Source of the DNA: Oscillospiraceae bacterium
Lineage (GTDB): Bacteria > Bacillota > Clostridia > Oscillospirales > Ruminococcaceae
DNA length: 32,160 nucleotides
Reading direction: 5' to 3'
Assembly: GCA_017405465.1 (NCBI GenBank)
Contig: JAFRAJ010000045.1
Coordinates: 1 to 32,160 of the forward strand
Positions within the stretch are counted from its first letter, which is position 1; every line of letters begins with the position of its first letter. A program made the position numbers and the translations under genes. The notes beneath the pieces were generated by a model. That model did no database searches, was not told where the DNA came from, and saw only the letters and a program-made list of their open reading frames with translations. Positions 16,380 through 24,896 of this stretch are shown one piece after another.

Positions 16380-17143
16380 AGACTTTGTTTTTTAACGGAA
16401 AAGTATACACCGGAACGCTACCACTTAAGGACAGCTTTGCGGTGGAGGACGGCAGGTTCTGCGAACCCGGCGGAGAAGACGAGAGGATCGACCTTGAGGG
16501 AAGATTCGTCTGCGCCGGATTCAACGATTCGCACATGCACCTGCTCAACTACGGAAGAGTTCTCACGGGGGCCATGCTGGCTGAGCACACTTCCAGCCTC
16601 AGCGGTCTCAAGGAATACCTCAAGGACTTCCTGAAGGAACATCCGGTGCAGGACGGAGGCTGGCTCAGAGGCAGAGGATGGAATCAGGATTATTTCACTG
16701 ACACTGACAGGATGCCTGACAGATGGGATCTTGACGAGGTATCAAAGGATATCCCCGTGATGATCACGAGGGCATGCGGGCATTGCTGTGTCCTCAATTC
16801 AGCTGCGCTAAAAGCAGCCGGGATAGACGCGGATACTCCGGACCCTGACGGCGGCGCCATCGGCAGGCAGAACGGATTCCCTGACGGAAGGCTCTATGAG
16901 AATGCGGTCGGCATCGCCTCTGCCGCCGCAGCGCCTCCCGGAAGAGATGAGATAAGAGAGATGATAATCGCCGCATCCCGTAAGGCCAACAGTTTCGGAC
17001 TCACCAGTGTGCAGACAGACGACTACGGAGTGTTCTCCGGAGTTGCTCCCGAGATGATCAATGATATCTACAGGGAACTGGCCAGGAATGGTGAGCTCAC
17101 TGTCAGAGTTACCGAACAGTGCAATCTCGGAGGCAGAGAGTGA
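16376..17143 (+). CDS. Amidohydrolase N-terminal part, ending at the in-frame TGA
   Basis: If the TGA is a true stop, the product is 255 residues: the small beta-sandwich edge, the DSHMH metal motif and the first half of the barrel. It lacks the later His and Asp metal ligands, so it is unlikely to be active alone. Confidence 0.5.
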   Translation: MKTLFFNGKVYTGTLPLKDSFAVEDGRFCEPGGEDERIDLEGRFVCAGFNDSHMHLLNYGRVLTGAMLAEHTSSLSGLKEYLKDFLKEHPVQDGGWLRGRGWNQDYFTDTDRMPDRWDLDEVSKDIPVMITRACGHCCVLNSAALKAAGIDADTPDPDGGAIGRQNGFPDGRLYENAVGIASAAAAPPGRDEIREMIIAASRKANSFGLTSVQTDDYGVFSGVAPEMINDIYRELARNGELTVRVTEQCNLGGRE

Positions 17144-17191
17144 CTCGCGGACTTCATCCGCAGCGGCGGATTCGCAGATGCCGGGGATGCA

Positions 17192-17950
17192 ATGTTCCAT
17201 ACCGGACCTCTTAAAATGCTGGGGGACGGATCTCTCGGAAGCAGGACTGCAAAACTGTCGGAGCCGTATCCCGGAACGGACGGCAGCGGCATTCTGATCT
17301 ACACTCCGGAAGAGATGCATGACATGATCGCGATGGCAGCAGCTGAGGGACGCGGATCTGTCATACATGCCATCGGCGACGGATGTCTGGATCTGATCCT
17401 GGATTCTCTGAAAAAAGTCCACGACGAGATACCCGGTGACAGAAGGGATGGCATAGTGCACTGCCAGGTCAGCAGGCCTGAACAGCTGGACAGGATCGCT
17501 GATCAGAAACTGCTGGTCTATGCACAGTCAATATTCCTGGACTACGACAACCATATCGTGGAGCAGCTGATCCCGGAGACGGCCAGGGGATCCAGCTACA
17601 GCTGGAAAACACTGATCGAAAAGGGAGTGAACGTGTCCAACGGATCCGACTGTCCGGTGGAGGAACCGGATGTCATGAGAGGAATACAGTGCGCAGTAAC
17701 CAGAACTTCTATGGACGGTACAGGTCCCTATCTTCCTGATCAGGCGTTTACGGTGAAACAGGCTCTGGACAGCTTTACATCAGCGTCTGCATATGCCTCA
17801 TTCGAAGAGGATATCAAGGGGAAGATAGAACCTGGGATGCTTGCTGATTTCACTGTTCTTGACAGGGATCCTTTGGAGACCCCTGCGGAGGAACTCGCTT
17901 CTGTAAAGATCGCAGAAACATGGCTCGGCGGAAAACGCGTGTATTTTTAA
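17192..17950 (+). CDS. Amidohydrolase C-terminal part
   Basis: A 252-residue open frame in the same phase as the N-terminal part. A GGGG five bases before the ATG could allow separate initiation, giving a split enzyme. It carries H331, H362 and D425 (numbering of the joined protein) but no DSHMH motif. The terminator follows 22 bases later. Confidence 0.45.
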   Translation: MFHTGPLKMLGDGSLGSRTAKLSEPYPGTDGSGILIYTPEEMHDMIAMAAAEGRGSVIHAIGDGCLDLILDSLKKVHDEIPGDRRDGIVHCQVSRPEQLDRIADQKLLVYAQSIFLDYDNHIVEQLIPETARGSSYSWKTLIEKGVNVSNGSDCPVEEPDVMRGIQCAVTRTSMDGTGPYLPDQAFTVKQALDSFTSASAYASFEEDIKGKIEPGMLADFTVLDRDPLETPAEELASVKIAETWLGGKRVYF

Positions 17951-17972
17951 CAAATTGATACATTAAACTGCC

Positions 17973-18003
17973 AAGAGGCGGTCGCGGAGACCGCCTCTTT
18001 TTG
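17973..18003 (+). terminator. Terminator of the esterase-amidohydrolase operon
   Basis: An 11-bp perfect stem (AAGAGGCGGTC/GACCGCCTCTT) with a GCGGA loop, followed by a T-run. Confidence 0.9.
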
Positions 18004-18054
18004 TGCTTCCATACGAAAATAATGAACAAACGCCATCACATGGTTGTATGAGGC

Positions 18055-18060
18055 TATAAT
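18055..18060 (+). promoter_or_regulatory. Possible -10 box of the second amino-acid ABC operon
   Basis: A perfect TATAAT lies about 57 bases before the binding-protein ATG, in the gap after a strong terminator where a promoter is needed. No good -35 box is seen at 16-18 bases, so the site is tentative or needs an activator. Confidence 0.4.
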
Positions 18061-18116
18061 GGAGGATATATTTTCAAAACCATGAAAAAAACATTCAAAT
18101 AAGGAGTCTTTTTATC

Positions 18117-18986
18117 ATGAAGAATATTGTAAAGAAGATCCTCGCGGCGCTTCTCCTCTGTGTGATCATGCTGAGCCTATGCTCATGCGGGAAGAAAGAG
18201 GAAGAGGAGATAGATACCACCGGAGTGGCAGACGGAGTCCTGACAGTCGCCATGGAATGCGCAAACGCGCCTTACAACTGGGCACAGACAGATGATTCCA
18301 ACGGGGCCGTTCCGATCAAGGGCAGCGCTCTTTACGCAAACGGATACGATGTCATGATGGCAAAAGCCATCTGCGAGAAGAACGGATGGAAACTGGAAGT
18401 CGTCCAGCTTGACTGGGATTCCCTCATCCCCGCTCTCATGGCAGGCAGTGTCGATGCGATAATCGCAGCCCAGTCCATGACCTCTGAACGTCTTAAACAG
18501 ATAGATTTCTCTATCCCGTATATGTATGCCAACGTCGTGGCGCTGACCCTTAAGAACAGCCCGTATGCAAATGCAAAAGGACTTAAGGATCTTGCAGGAG
18601 CGACCTGCACCAGCCAGTCCGGAACGACATGGTACGATTCCTGCCTGCCTCAGGTCACCGGTGCAGATATAAAGATGCCCGCAGAAACATCTCCTGCCAT
18701 GCTGATGGCACTTGAGACCGGCCAGGTAGATTTCGTAGTGACAGATATCCCGATCGCGGAAGGTGCCGTAATCGCTTATCCCGATATGGTGATCCTTGAT
18801 TTCACGAAGTCCGACGACGATTTTGACGTACCGGAAGAGGAAGTCAACCTCGGTATCTCCGTGCAGAAGGGCAACACCTTCCTCAAGGAGAAGATCGACG
18901 CTTATCTCCAGGGTAAGACAGCAGAAGACTATAACGCACTGATGAGAGAAGCCATCAAGGTCCAGCCTATGAGCGACGAGGACTGA
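18117..18986 (+). CDS. Polar amino-acid-binding lipoprotein, second ABC set
   Basis: A 289-residue family 3 binding lipoprotein. The signal peptide ends at lipobox LCSC (Cys24), with an acidic GKKEEEE linker. R125 (MTSERLKQIDFSIPY) and D210 (VDFVVTD) match the family's carboxylate- and amino-group contacts. It is clearly more distant from the other two lipoproteins here, though all share MEC-n-n-AP-n-NW near residues 46-56 and a longer-than-usual first-lobe loop. The TSQSGTTW segment (165-172) is typical of amino-acid binders. AAGGAG precedes the ATG by about ten bases. The permease gene starts 14 bases after the stop. The ligand is not identifiable. Confidence 0.87.
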   Translation: MKNIVKKILAALLLCVIMLSLCSCGKKEEEEIDTTGVADGVLTVAMECANAPYNWAQTDDSNGAVPIKGSALYANGYDVMMAKAICEKNGWKLEVVQLDWDSLIPALMAGSVDAIIAAQSMTSERLKQIDFSIPYMYANVVALTLKNSPYANAKGLKDLAGATCTSQSGTTWYDSCLPQVTGADIKMPAETSPAMLMALETGQVDFVVTDIPIAEGAVIAYPDMVILDFTKSDDDFDVPEEEVNLGISVQKGNTFLKEKIDAYLQGKTAEDYNALMREAIKVQPMSDED

Positions 18987-19000
18987 TCTGAGAGGCAGAT

Positions 19001-19843
19001 ATGATAATTACCCGTTTTGTACAGCTTTGGGAGGATATACTCTATATATTCTCCAAATACGGCAAGGTCTATCTCAACGGAATATTCAATACTCTGGTCC
19101 TGTCCACGACAGCCACTATTATCGGATGTGTCATCGGGTTCATCTGCGGAGTGATCGACGCAGTGCCGATAAGAGAGAACGATCCGGCCTGGAAGAAGGT
19201 CCTGCTGCGCATCATAAAGGTACTGGTCAGGATCTATGTGGAGTTCTTCCGCGGCACGCCGATGATCCTGCAGGCAGTGTTCATCTTCTACGGACTGCCG
19301 TACTTCACCATGAACAAGGTGCAGTTCTCCAACATCTGGACTGTGTCTGTCCTGGTGGTCTCCATCAACACCGGCGCCTATATGGCGGAGTCGGTGAGGG
19401 GAGGTATCTTCTCGGTGGACCCCGGCCAGACAGAAGGCGCTCTGGCGATAGGGATGACGCATTTCCAGACCATGATAAAGGTCGTGCTGCCGCAGGCAGC
19501 AAGGAACATCATGCCCCAGATAGGCAACAACTTCATAGTAAACATAAAGGATACTTCCGTTATGTTCATCATCGGATTCTCCGATTTCTTCTCTGTACAC
19601 AAGATGGTGTCCGGAGCGATATTCACCTATTTCCCGTCGGCAACGATAGAGATGGTCGGATATCTTATACTCACTCTTCTTTTCTCTGCCATACTGAGAT
19701 GGGCTGAGAGAAGGATGGACGGATCGTCAAGTTATGAGCTGGTCAGGGCCGATCATCATCTGGCAAGATCAGGCGACTATAATCATACGATCCATTACGG
19801 AGAACATTACCGCAATGGCAATGGTCCGGAAAGAAAGGGCTGA
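19001..19843 (+). CDS. Amino-acid ABC transporter permease with His-rich tail, second set
   Basis: A 280-residue HisM/GlnP-family permease, paralog of the one at 13754. FRGTPMILQ (83-91) and an EAA-type loop reading TEGALAIGMTHFQT (from about 144) are present, followed by LPQAARNIMPQ and NNFIVNIKDTSV. It is 30 residues longer than its paralog because of a cytoplasmic C-terminal tail (about 249-280) with five His in 18 residues (H252, H253, H262, H265, H269). A GAGAGG ribosome site lies five bases before the ATG. It sits between its binding-protein and ATPase genes. Confidence 0.9.
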   Translation: MIITRFVQLWEDILYIFSKYGKVYLNGIFNTLVLSTTATIIGCVIGFICGVIDAVPIRENDPAWKKVLLRIIKVLVRIYVEFFRGTPMILQAVFIFYGLPYFTMNKVQFSNIWTVSVLVVSINTGAYMAESVRGGIFSVDPGQTEGALAIGMTHFQTMIKVVLPQAARNIMPQIGNNFIVNIKDTSVMFIIGFSDFFSVHKMVSGAIFTYFPSATIEMVGYLILTLLFSAILRWAERRMDGSSSYELVRADHHLARSGDYNHTIHYGEHYRNGNGPERKG

Positions 19844-19852
19844 GGTGACGTT

Positions 19853-20587
19853 ATGGGAGAACTGATACTTGAAGTCAAGCATCTTTCTAAATCGTTCGGC
19901 AGCAATGAAGTGCTTAAAGACATCGATTTCACATGTTCGAAAGGCGATGTCACCAGCATCATCGGATCATCGGGAAGCGGGAAGACCACGCTGCTGAGAT
20001 GCATAAACCTGCTGGAGAATCCGTCTTCCGGACAGATCCTGTTCCACGGACAGGACATAATGGAAAAGGGATTCAACGCTCCGAGATACCGCGCGAAGGT
20101 CGGTATGGTGTTCCAGAGTTTCAACCTCTTCAACAACATGACCGTCCTCGAGAACTGCATAGTGGGACAGACCACAGTTTTGAAAAGAGACAAAGCAGAA
20201 GCGGAAGCCAATGCTCTGAAGTACCTGGAAAAGGTCGGAATGATCCCGTTCATGAATGCGAGACCTGCCCAGATCTCCGGAGGACAGAAGCAGCGCGCAG
20301 CCATAGCAAGGGCTCTTGTCATGGATCCGGAAGTGATGCTCTTCGACGAACCGACATCGGCTCTTGACCCTGAGATGGTCGGAGAGGTGCTGGAAGTAAT
20401 GAGAAACCTCGCCTCTGACGGAATGACCATGCTGGTCGTGACACATGAGATGTCATTCGCCAGAGAAGTCAGCACCAACGTCGTGTACATGGACGAAGGA
20501 GTCATATGCGAGGAAGGACCTCCGAGCCAGATCTTCGGAGATCCGAAGCAGGAGAGGACTAAATCTTTCCTGTCAAAGTTTAAATGA
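19853..20587 (+). CDS. Amino-acid ABC transporter ATPase, second set
   Basis: A 244-residue GlnQ/HisP-type ATPase, paralog of the one at 14499 and colinear with it. Walker A GSSGSGKT (38-45), signature ISGGQ (141-145), Walker B VMLFDE (161-166) and H198 are intact. GAGGTGA lies five bases before the ATG, nine bases after the permease stop. It completes a second full importer whose gene order is the same as in the first set, pointing to an old duplication of the whole operon. Confidence 0.9.
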   Translation: MGELILEVKHLSKSFGSNEVLKDIDFTCSKGDVTSIIGSSGSGKTTLLRCINLLENPSSGQILFHGQDIMEKGFNAPRYRAKVGMVFQSFNLFNNMTVLENCIVGQTTVLKRDKAEAEANALKYLEKVGMIPFMNARPAQISGGQKQRAAIARALVMDPEVMLFDEPTSALDPEMVGEVLEVMRNLASDGMTMLVVTHEMSFAREVSTNVVYMDEGVICEEGPPSQIFGDPKQERTKSFLSKFK

Positions 20588-20593
20588 GTTAAG

Positions 20594-20623
20594 AAAGGAA
20601 GACTCCGGAGGTCTTCCTTTTTC
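20594..20623 (+). terminator. Terminator of the second amino-acid ABC operon
   Basis: The stem AAAGGAAGAC/GTCTTCCTTT with a seven-base loop is followed by a T-run, seven bases after the ATPase stop. Confidence 0.88.
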
Positions 20624-20720
20624 TCTGCATATAAGTGTTTCGGAAAGTCGGTTTCTCTTTCCAGAAGAGCAGGCAATAGTTTATTATTAATAAAAGAAAA
20701 AAGGAATCAGGAGGAATCCT

Positions 20721-22055
20721 ATGAAGCTGAATTACAAGAGGACGTTCCTTATAGGGCTGGCGTTCATGTCCATCTGTGCTTTCTGGCAGATGTATGACAA
20801 CGTTATACCGCTGATACTCAAAAAGACATTCGGACTGGATTCCGTGGTGTCCGGAGCGATCATGGCTGCGGACAACGTCTGTGCGCTGTTCCTGCTGCCG
20901 CTTTTCGGATCGATCTCCGACAAGACCAGCACCAGATTCGGCAGAAGGATGCCTTTCATTATGATAGGGACGGCTCTGGCAGCGGTATTGATGGAGTTCC
21001 TTCCGATGCTGGACAACAGTTATTTCGTAAGACCTGCGCAAGGCAAGATAGTGACGTTCATAGTCTGCCTCGGCGCGCTCCTTATATCCATGGGAACATA
21101 CAGGAGCCCGGCAGTAGCTCTCATGCCTGACGTGACTCCGAAACCGCTCAGGAGCAAAGCCAATGCAGTGATCAATCTTATGGGTGCAGTCGGCGGAGCT
21201 ATATATCTCGTGATCGCCGGTGTGCTCTATTCAAAGAGCAGGACAGAGGGACTGGCTCACGTCGATTACACTAACCTCTTCCTGATCGTCGGAATGCTGA
21301 TGGTGGTCTCTGTCCTCATCCTTTTCTTCACGACAGACGAGAACAAGCTTCACAATGAGCTTCTGGAGTATGAAAAAGAACATCCGGAAGAGGATCTTGC
21401 AGAGACTGACGGCAGCGGAGCGGAAGTGCTTCCCAAAGATGTCAAGCGCAGTCTCGCGTTCATTCTGGTGTCGATATCGCTCTGGTTCATCGGTTATAAT
21501 GCTGTGACTACATGGTTCACGACCTACGCTTCAGAGATGTGGGGAATGGCTCTTGGACAGTCATCGACATGTCTTACTATAGGCACTGCCGGAGCGATAG
21601 TTTCCTACATACCTATTGGAATGATCGCGAGCCGCATAGGACGCAAGAAAACTATAATCGCCGGCTGCACGCTGCTGTGCCTGTGCTTTACTTCCGGATT
21701 CATAGTCACTATGCTCACTTCTGAGTTTTCGCCTGCACTGTACGTTATGTTCGCGCTCGTCGGCCTTGCATGGGCGGCGATAAACGTGAACTCTCTTCCG
21801 ATGGTGGTCGAGATGTGCAAAGGCAGCGATATAGGAAAGTTCACAGGCTACTACTATACTTTCTCCATGGCAGCGCAGGTGTTCACTCCCATCGCTTCCG
21901 GATGGCTGATAGATCATATCGGGTATAAATCCCTGTTCCCGTATTCAGCCCTTTTCGTCCTCGCATCGATCGCTACTATGACACAGGTCAAACACGGAGA
22001 CAGCAGACCTGATGTCGTAAAGGGTATCGAGGCTCTGGATGTGGAGATGGACTGA
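20721..22055 (+). CDS. SLC45-like MFS sugar transporter
   Basis: A 444-residue major facilitator protein with about 12 membrane segments. The GSISDKTSTRFGRRMPFI loop (about 63-80) is the MFS A-motif, repeated in the second half as ASRIGRKK. The segment YRSPAVALMPDVTPKPLRSKANAVINLMG is typical of the sucrose/SLC45-like branch, so a sugar/proton symporter is likely. A long charged central loop (about 210-245, KEHPEEDLAETDGSG) separates the halves. The AGGAGG ribosome site lies six bases before the ATG. The ATP-grasp gene follows after 18 bases on the same strand, implying a two-gene operon. Which sugar is carried is unknown. Confidence 0.85.
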   Translation: MKLNYKRTFLIGLAFMSICAFWQMYDNVIPLILKKTFGLDSVVSGAIMAADNVCALFLLPLFGSISDKTSTRFGRRMPFIMIGTALAAVLMEFLPMLDNSYFVRPAQGKIVTFIVCLGALLISMGTYRSPAVALMPDVTPKPLRSKANAVINLMGAVGGAIYLVIAGVLYSKSRTEGLAHVDYTNLFLIVGMLMVVSVLILFFTTDENKLHNELLEYEKEHPEEDLAETDGSGAEVLPKDVKRSLAFILVSISLWFIGYNAVTTWFTTYASEMWGMALGQSSTCLTIGTAGAIVSYIPIGMIASRIGRKKTIIAGCTLLCLCFTSGFIVTMLTSEFSPALYVMFALVGLAWAAINVNSLPMVVEMCKGSDIGKFTGYYYTFSMAAQVFTPIASGWLIDHIGYKSLFPYSALFVLASIATMTQVKHGDSRPDVVKGIEALDVEMD

Positions 22056-22073
22056 GAAAAGGGAGAAGAACAG

Positions 22074-23096
22074 ATGGGAAAATTCAGGATATGGATCAGA
22101 CGCTTTGAGGATCTCAGCTTCTCCAGGCTTTTCAACACCATAAAAGGAGTGCAGAACCAGAAGAACGTTCCGGGACTGTTCATCCTGATAGACATGGTAC
22201 TGTGCTATCTGATCCTTGGTACGGGATATCTGGATTACTACAACTTCGGATTCGTCAACACTCCATGGAAGAAGCGCAGGACATTCATGACCATGGCCGA
22301 GAACGTGGAACTGTGCAGAAAACTTGATGATTCCGAGAAGAGGATGCTCTTCGAGGATAAGATCAGCTTCCTCAAGACTTTCAGCAAGTATATCGGTAGG
22401 GAATGGCTCGATCTGAGAGAATCAGGAGAAGAAGGATTCGCCGCTTTCGTCAAAAAACACCCGGTATTCTTCGCAAAGGAACTGGACGGTTCAGGAGGAA
22501 AAGGCGTCAAGAAGATAAAGACTGATGCCTCCACAGATATACCCGCTCTTTATGCAGAGCTTTGCGGGAAGAATATGTGGCTGACTGAGGAACCGATCAG
22601 ACAGCACTATGAGATGAACAGGCTCTGTCCCGACAGCATCAACACTATAAGGATGACCACCATACTCAAGGACGGAGTGCCGCATCTCATGTACTCCCTC
22701 GTCCGTATAGGCGCCGGAGGGACAGAGGTGGACAATGTCTCCAGCGGCGGATATCATGCGATCCTGGATGATGACGGGATCATCAGAGGAAAAGCACATC
22801 ACGAGAAATCTTTCTCACTCGCTGAAAAGCATCCCATGACCGGGACCATATTCAACGGATTCGCGGTACCGAGATTCAGTGACGCAAAGAAAATGGTGCT
22901 GGAAGCAGCAGAAGTCGTTCCTGAGGTAAGGTATGTCGGATGGGACGTGGCGATCTCTGAGGACGGTCCTGTATTCGTTGAGGGAAACACGCTTCCCGGA
23001 TATGACATGTGTCAGAACTACTGCAAGGTGGGCTCAGACAGGACAGGCATCAAACCCTTGTTCAAGGAAGTGCTCGGGGAAGAGTTCCCGGATTGA
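22074..23096 (+). CDS. Sugar-transfer-associated ATP-grasp protein
   Basis: A 340-residue protein matching the sugar-transfer-associated ATP-grasp family. The ATP-binding loop is FFAKELDGSGGKGVKKI (from about 132; K135). The later metal and phosphate site is YVGWDVAISEDGPVFVEGN (D291, E303, N305). A short hydrophobic stretch (about 34-50) may be a membrane-peripheral helix. ATP-grasp enzymes join a carboxylate to an amine or thiol through an acyl phosphate; members of this family often lie in polysaccharide gene clusters, but their reaction is largely undefined. It is paired here with an SLC45-like transporter and not with glycosyltransferases. A GGGAG ribosome site is about nine bases before the ATG. 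Confidence 0.8.
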   Translation: MGKFRIWIRRFEDLSFSRLFNTIKGVQNQKNVPGLFILIDMVLCYLILGTGYLDYYNFGFVNTPWKKRRTFMTMAENVELCRKLDDSEKRMLFEDKISFLKTFSKYIGREWLDLRESGEEGFAAFVKKHPVFFAKELDGSGGKGVKKIKTDASTDIPALYAELCGKNMWLTEEPIRQHYEMNRLCPDSINTIRMTTILKDGVPHLMYSLVRIGAGGTEVDNVSSGGYHAILDDDGIIRGKAHHEKSFSLAEKHPMTGTIFNGFAVPRFSDAKKMVLEAAEVVPEVRYVGWDVAISEDGPVFVEGNTLPGYDMCQNYCKVGSDRTGIKPLFKEVLGEEFPD

Positions 23097-23116
23097 TCCG
23101 AAAACTTAAGATGACC

Positions 23117-23147
23117 GGAAGGGCATGGCCAAAAGCCATGCCCTTCC
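23117..23147. terminator. Long hairpin at a convergent gene junction
   Basis: A perfect 13-bp stem (GGAAGGGCATGGC/GCCATGCCCTTCC) with a CAAAA loop lies between the ATP-grasp stop and the end of the leftward exporter gene. T-runs after it are weak in both directions. It probably serves both operons as a terminator or 3'-end stabiliser. Confidence 0.6.
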
Positions 23148-23171
23148 TTACATAAGATCTGTATTGTACCG

Positions 23172-24896
23172 CTATTGCTGGGAAACAGTGAACAGTGAAT
23201 AGAAATAGCCTTTCTTCCCCAGCAGATCATCGAACGTGCCCTGTTCGGAAACTGCACCGTTTCTCAGAGTGAAGAGCTTTGTGCAGCGCTTCAGGATGTT
23301 CTCATCCAGATCATGAGTGACTATGACCCGGGTATAGCCGTCAAGATCCAGGATGGCATCAAGAACTTCGAAACTGGTCTCAGCATCAAGGGAAGCTGTT
23401 GCTTCGTCAACGAACAGAACGGGAGTCTTTCTGAGCAGAGCTCTCGCGATGGATATGCGCTGGCGTTCTCCTCCGGACAGACCGGAGCCGTTTTCTCCGC
23501 AGAGATAATCATCTCCCTTTTCACTCAGCAGCGTGCTGAGTCCTGACATCCGCACAGCTCTGTCGATTTCCTCCTCCGGGAAGTCGGAGAACATCGTTAT
23601 ATTGTCGCGGATCGTACTGTTGAACACGAATACGTTCTGCTGGATTATGGACACAAGATCGTAAAGGGAACCTGGGGAGATAGTCTTTAGTTCCTTTCCG
23701 TCGTAAAGTATCTCACCGCTGTAATCACGTGATGATGCCATAAGCAGATTCAGAAGGGTTGATTTACCGCTTCCGGAACCTCCGACCAGTGCATAACAGC
23801 CTCCTGCCTTCAGCTCCATGTCGACATCGTTCAGAACGGTATTATCCTTTTCGTATGCAAAGCAGAGATCACGTATGGAGATGCCGTCCTTCAGAACAGG
23901 CTCAATGAGATCGCCTTCGTCCGGAATGTTACGGTTCAGCGCTTCAGCCAGTTTGTCAATGAGACTGAATGATGATCTCATGCCCGCATAGAAAGCAGGG
24001 AATGCATTTATCGGACCCAGTATGTAGTTCAGCAGCTGCACGAAGACTATCGCGGTACCGCCTGTGATGTCGTTCCCGGACAGAGCCAGGGCAGCTGCGA
24101 CGAAGAACACTCCGAACTGAAGGAGACCTCCTGCTATACCTGAGGTATAGGTCGATAACGAACCGATCGCGGTGCGTCTTTTTGTCGCAGCTGCGATGGC
24201 TTCATTGCTCTCCTCATGCATGCGGGCAATGTTGACCTCAGCTTTGGAGCTCTTGATCACGGCAAAACCGGTGAGTATGTCCTTGAGTATGCCTGTATAA
24301 CGCTCTTTCTGATCGGAAGCATGTTTCTCTGCTTCCGCAGCTTTGTTCCCGAAAATGACAGCTGCAGCGATAGGCAGCAGAGAGAATCCTATGGAGACCA
24401 GCGTGAGCAGAGGACTGTACCACAGCATGAGGCTCAGTGCCCCGATGAAAGTGAGCCCTACACCGATAGTGTTCTGGAAGGGATTGATGAAATCACGTTC
24501 TATGATATTGACGTCATTGGAGAGCGCGGAAAGATACAGAGCGCTGTTCTCTCCGGAGAAAGCCTGTATGCCTTTTTCCAGAAGTCTTCCGAATACGTAA
24601 CCGCGATACTGCTTCATTGCCTTTGAACGGAATCTTGAGAGATAGATATATTCAAGTGCAGCAGCGAGCACATGAGTAGATATACCGAAAAGAGCAAGAA
24701 TCATAAGTGTCCTGAAAGTGAAGGCAGAGGTGCCGGACATAAGATCAATGATCTCTTTGATGAGCCATGAGATGATGAGCTCTCCTGCTGCCGTACAAAA
24801 AGTCGAGATCAGTGTCATGGTAAGGTTAGCCTTGTTACCGCGGAACATCTCGCTGATGAAAGGACGGCGCAGGTCCCTGATCTCTTTTCTGTTCAT
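23172..24896 (-). CDS. ABC exporter, fused membrane and ATPase domains
   Basis: A 574-residue half-transporter. The six-helix exporter domain covers about 20-310. The ATPase domain (about 338-574) has Walker A GGSGSGKST (372-380), signature LSGGE (473-477), Walker B VLFVDE with catalytic E498, and H528. It has no peptidase domain, so it is not a leader-cleaving bacteriocin exporter. The ATG at 24896 is preferred because GGGAGG lies about seven bases upstream and it overlaps the stop of the regulator gene by four bases (ATGA). It would act as a homodimer, pumping a lipid, drug or peptide outward. Tight linkage to the XRE/TPR regulator suggests induction by its substrate or by a signal peptide. 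Confidence 0.87.
   Translation of the reverse strand: MNRKEIRDLRRPFISEMFRGNKANLTMTLISTFCTAAGELIISWLIKEIIDLMSGTSAFTFRTLMILALFGISTHVLAAALEYIYLSRFRSKAMKQYRGYVFGRLLEKGIQAFSGENSALYLSALSNDVNIIERDFINPFQNTIGVGLTFIGALSLMLWYSPLLTLVSIGFSLLPIAAAVIFGNKAAEAEKHASDQKERYTGILKDILTGFAVIKSSKAEVNIARMHEESNEAIAAATKRRTAIGSLSTYTSGIAGGLLQFGVFFVAAALALSGNDITGGTAIVFVQLLNYILGPINAFPAFYAGMRSSFSLIDKLAEALNRNIPDEGDLIEPVLKDGISIRDLCFAYEKDNTVLNDVDMELKAGGCYALVGGSGSGKSTLLNLLMASSRDYSGEILYDGKELKTISPGSLYDLVSIIQQNVFVFNSTIRDNITMFSDFPEEEIDRAVRMSGLSTLLSEKGDDYLCGENGSGLSGGERQRISIARALLRKTPVLFVDEATASLDAETSFEVLDAILDLDGYTRVIVTHDLDENILKRCTKLFTLRNGAVSEQGTFDDLLGKKGYFYSLFTVSQQ

Larger units (their letters stand above)
16376..17950 (+). pseudogene. 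YtcJ-like amidohydrolase (Amidohydro_3) interrupted by an in-frame TGA
   Basis: Read through one TGA at 17141-17143 (codon 256), this is a 524-codon amidohydrolase of normal length, uninterrupted elsewhere. N-terminal half: DSHMH metal motif (H53, H55) and RACGHCCVLNSAAL near 132-145. C-terminal half: GPLKMLGDGSLGSRTA, H331 (SVIHA), H362 (GIVHC) and D425 (SNGSDCPVEEPD). Family enzymes use a metal-bound TIM barrel to hydrolyse amides or cyclic amides. Frame is kept on both sides, so this is a point change, not an indel. The aligned position in relatives is a variable, often charged residue, so Arg CGA to TGA is the simplest origin. Other TGA codons in the window act as normal stops. Readthrough or selenocysteine decoding is possible but less likely. 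Confidence 0.75.

Noticed and set aside
16376..17950. Genetic code with TGA as tryptophan, to explain the interrupted amidohydrolase
   Set aside because: Many genes here end in TGA at family-typical C-termini (for example malG, feoA, feoB), and tryptophan is encoded by TGG throughout, so TGA is a normal stop.
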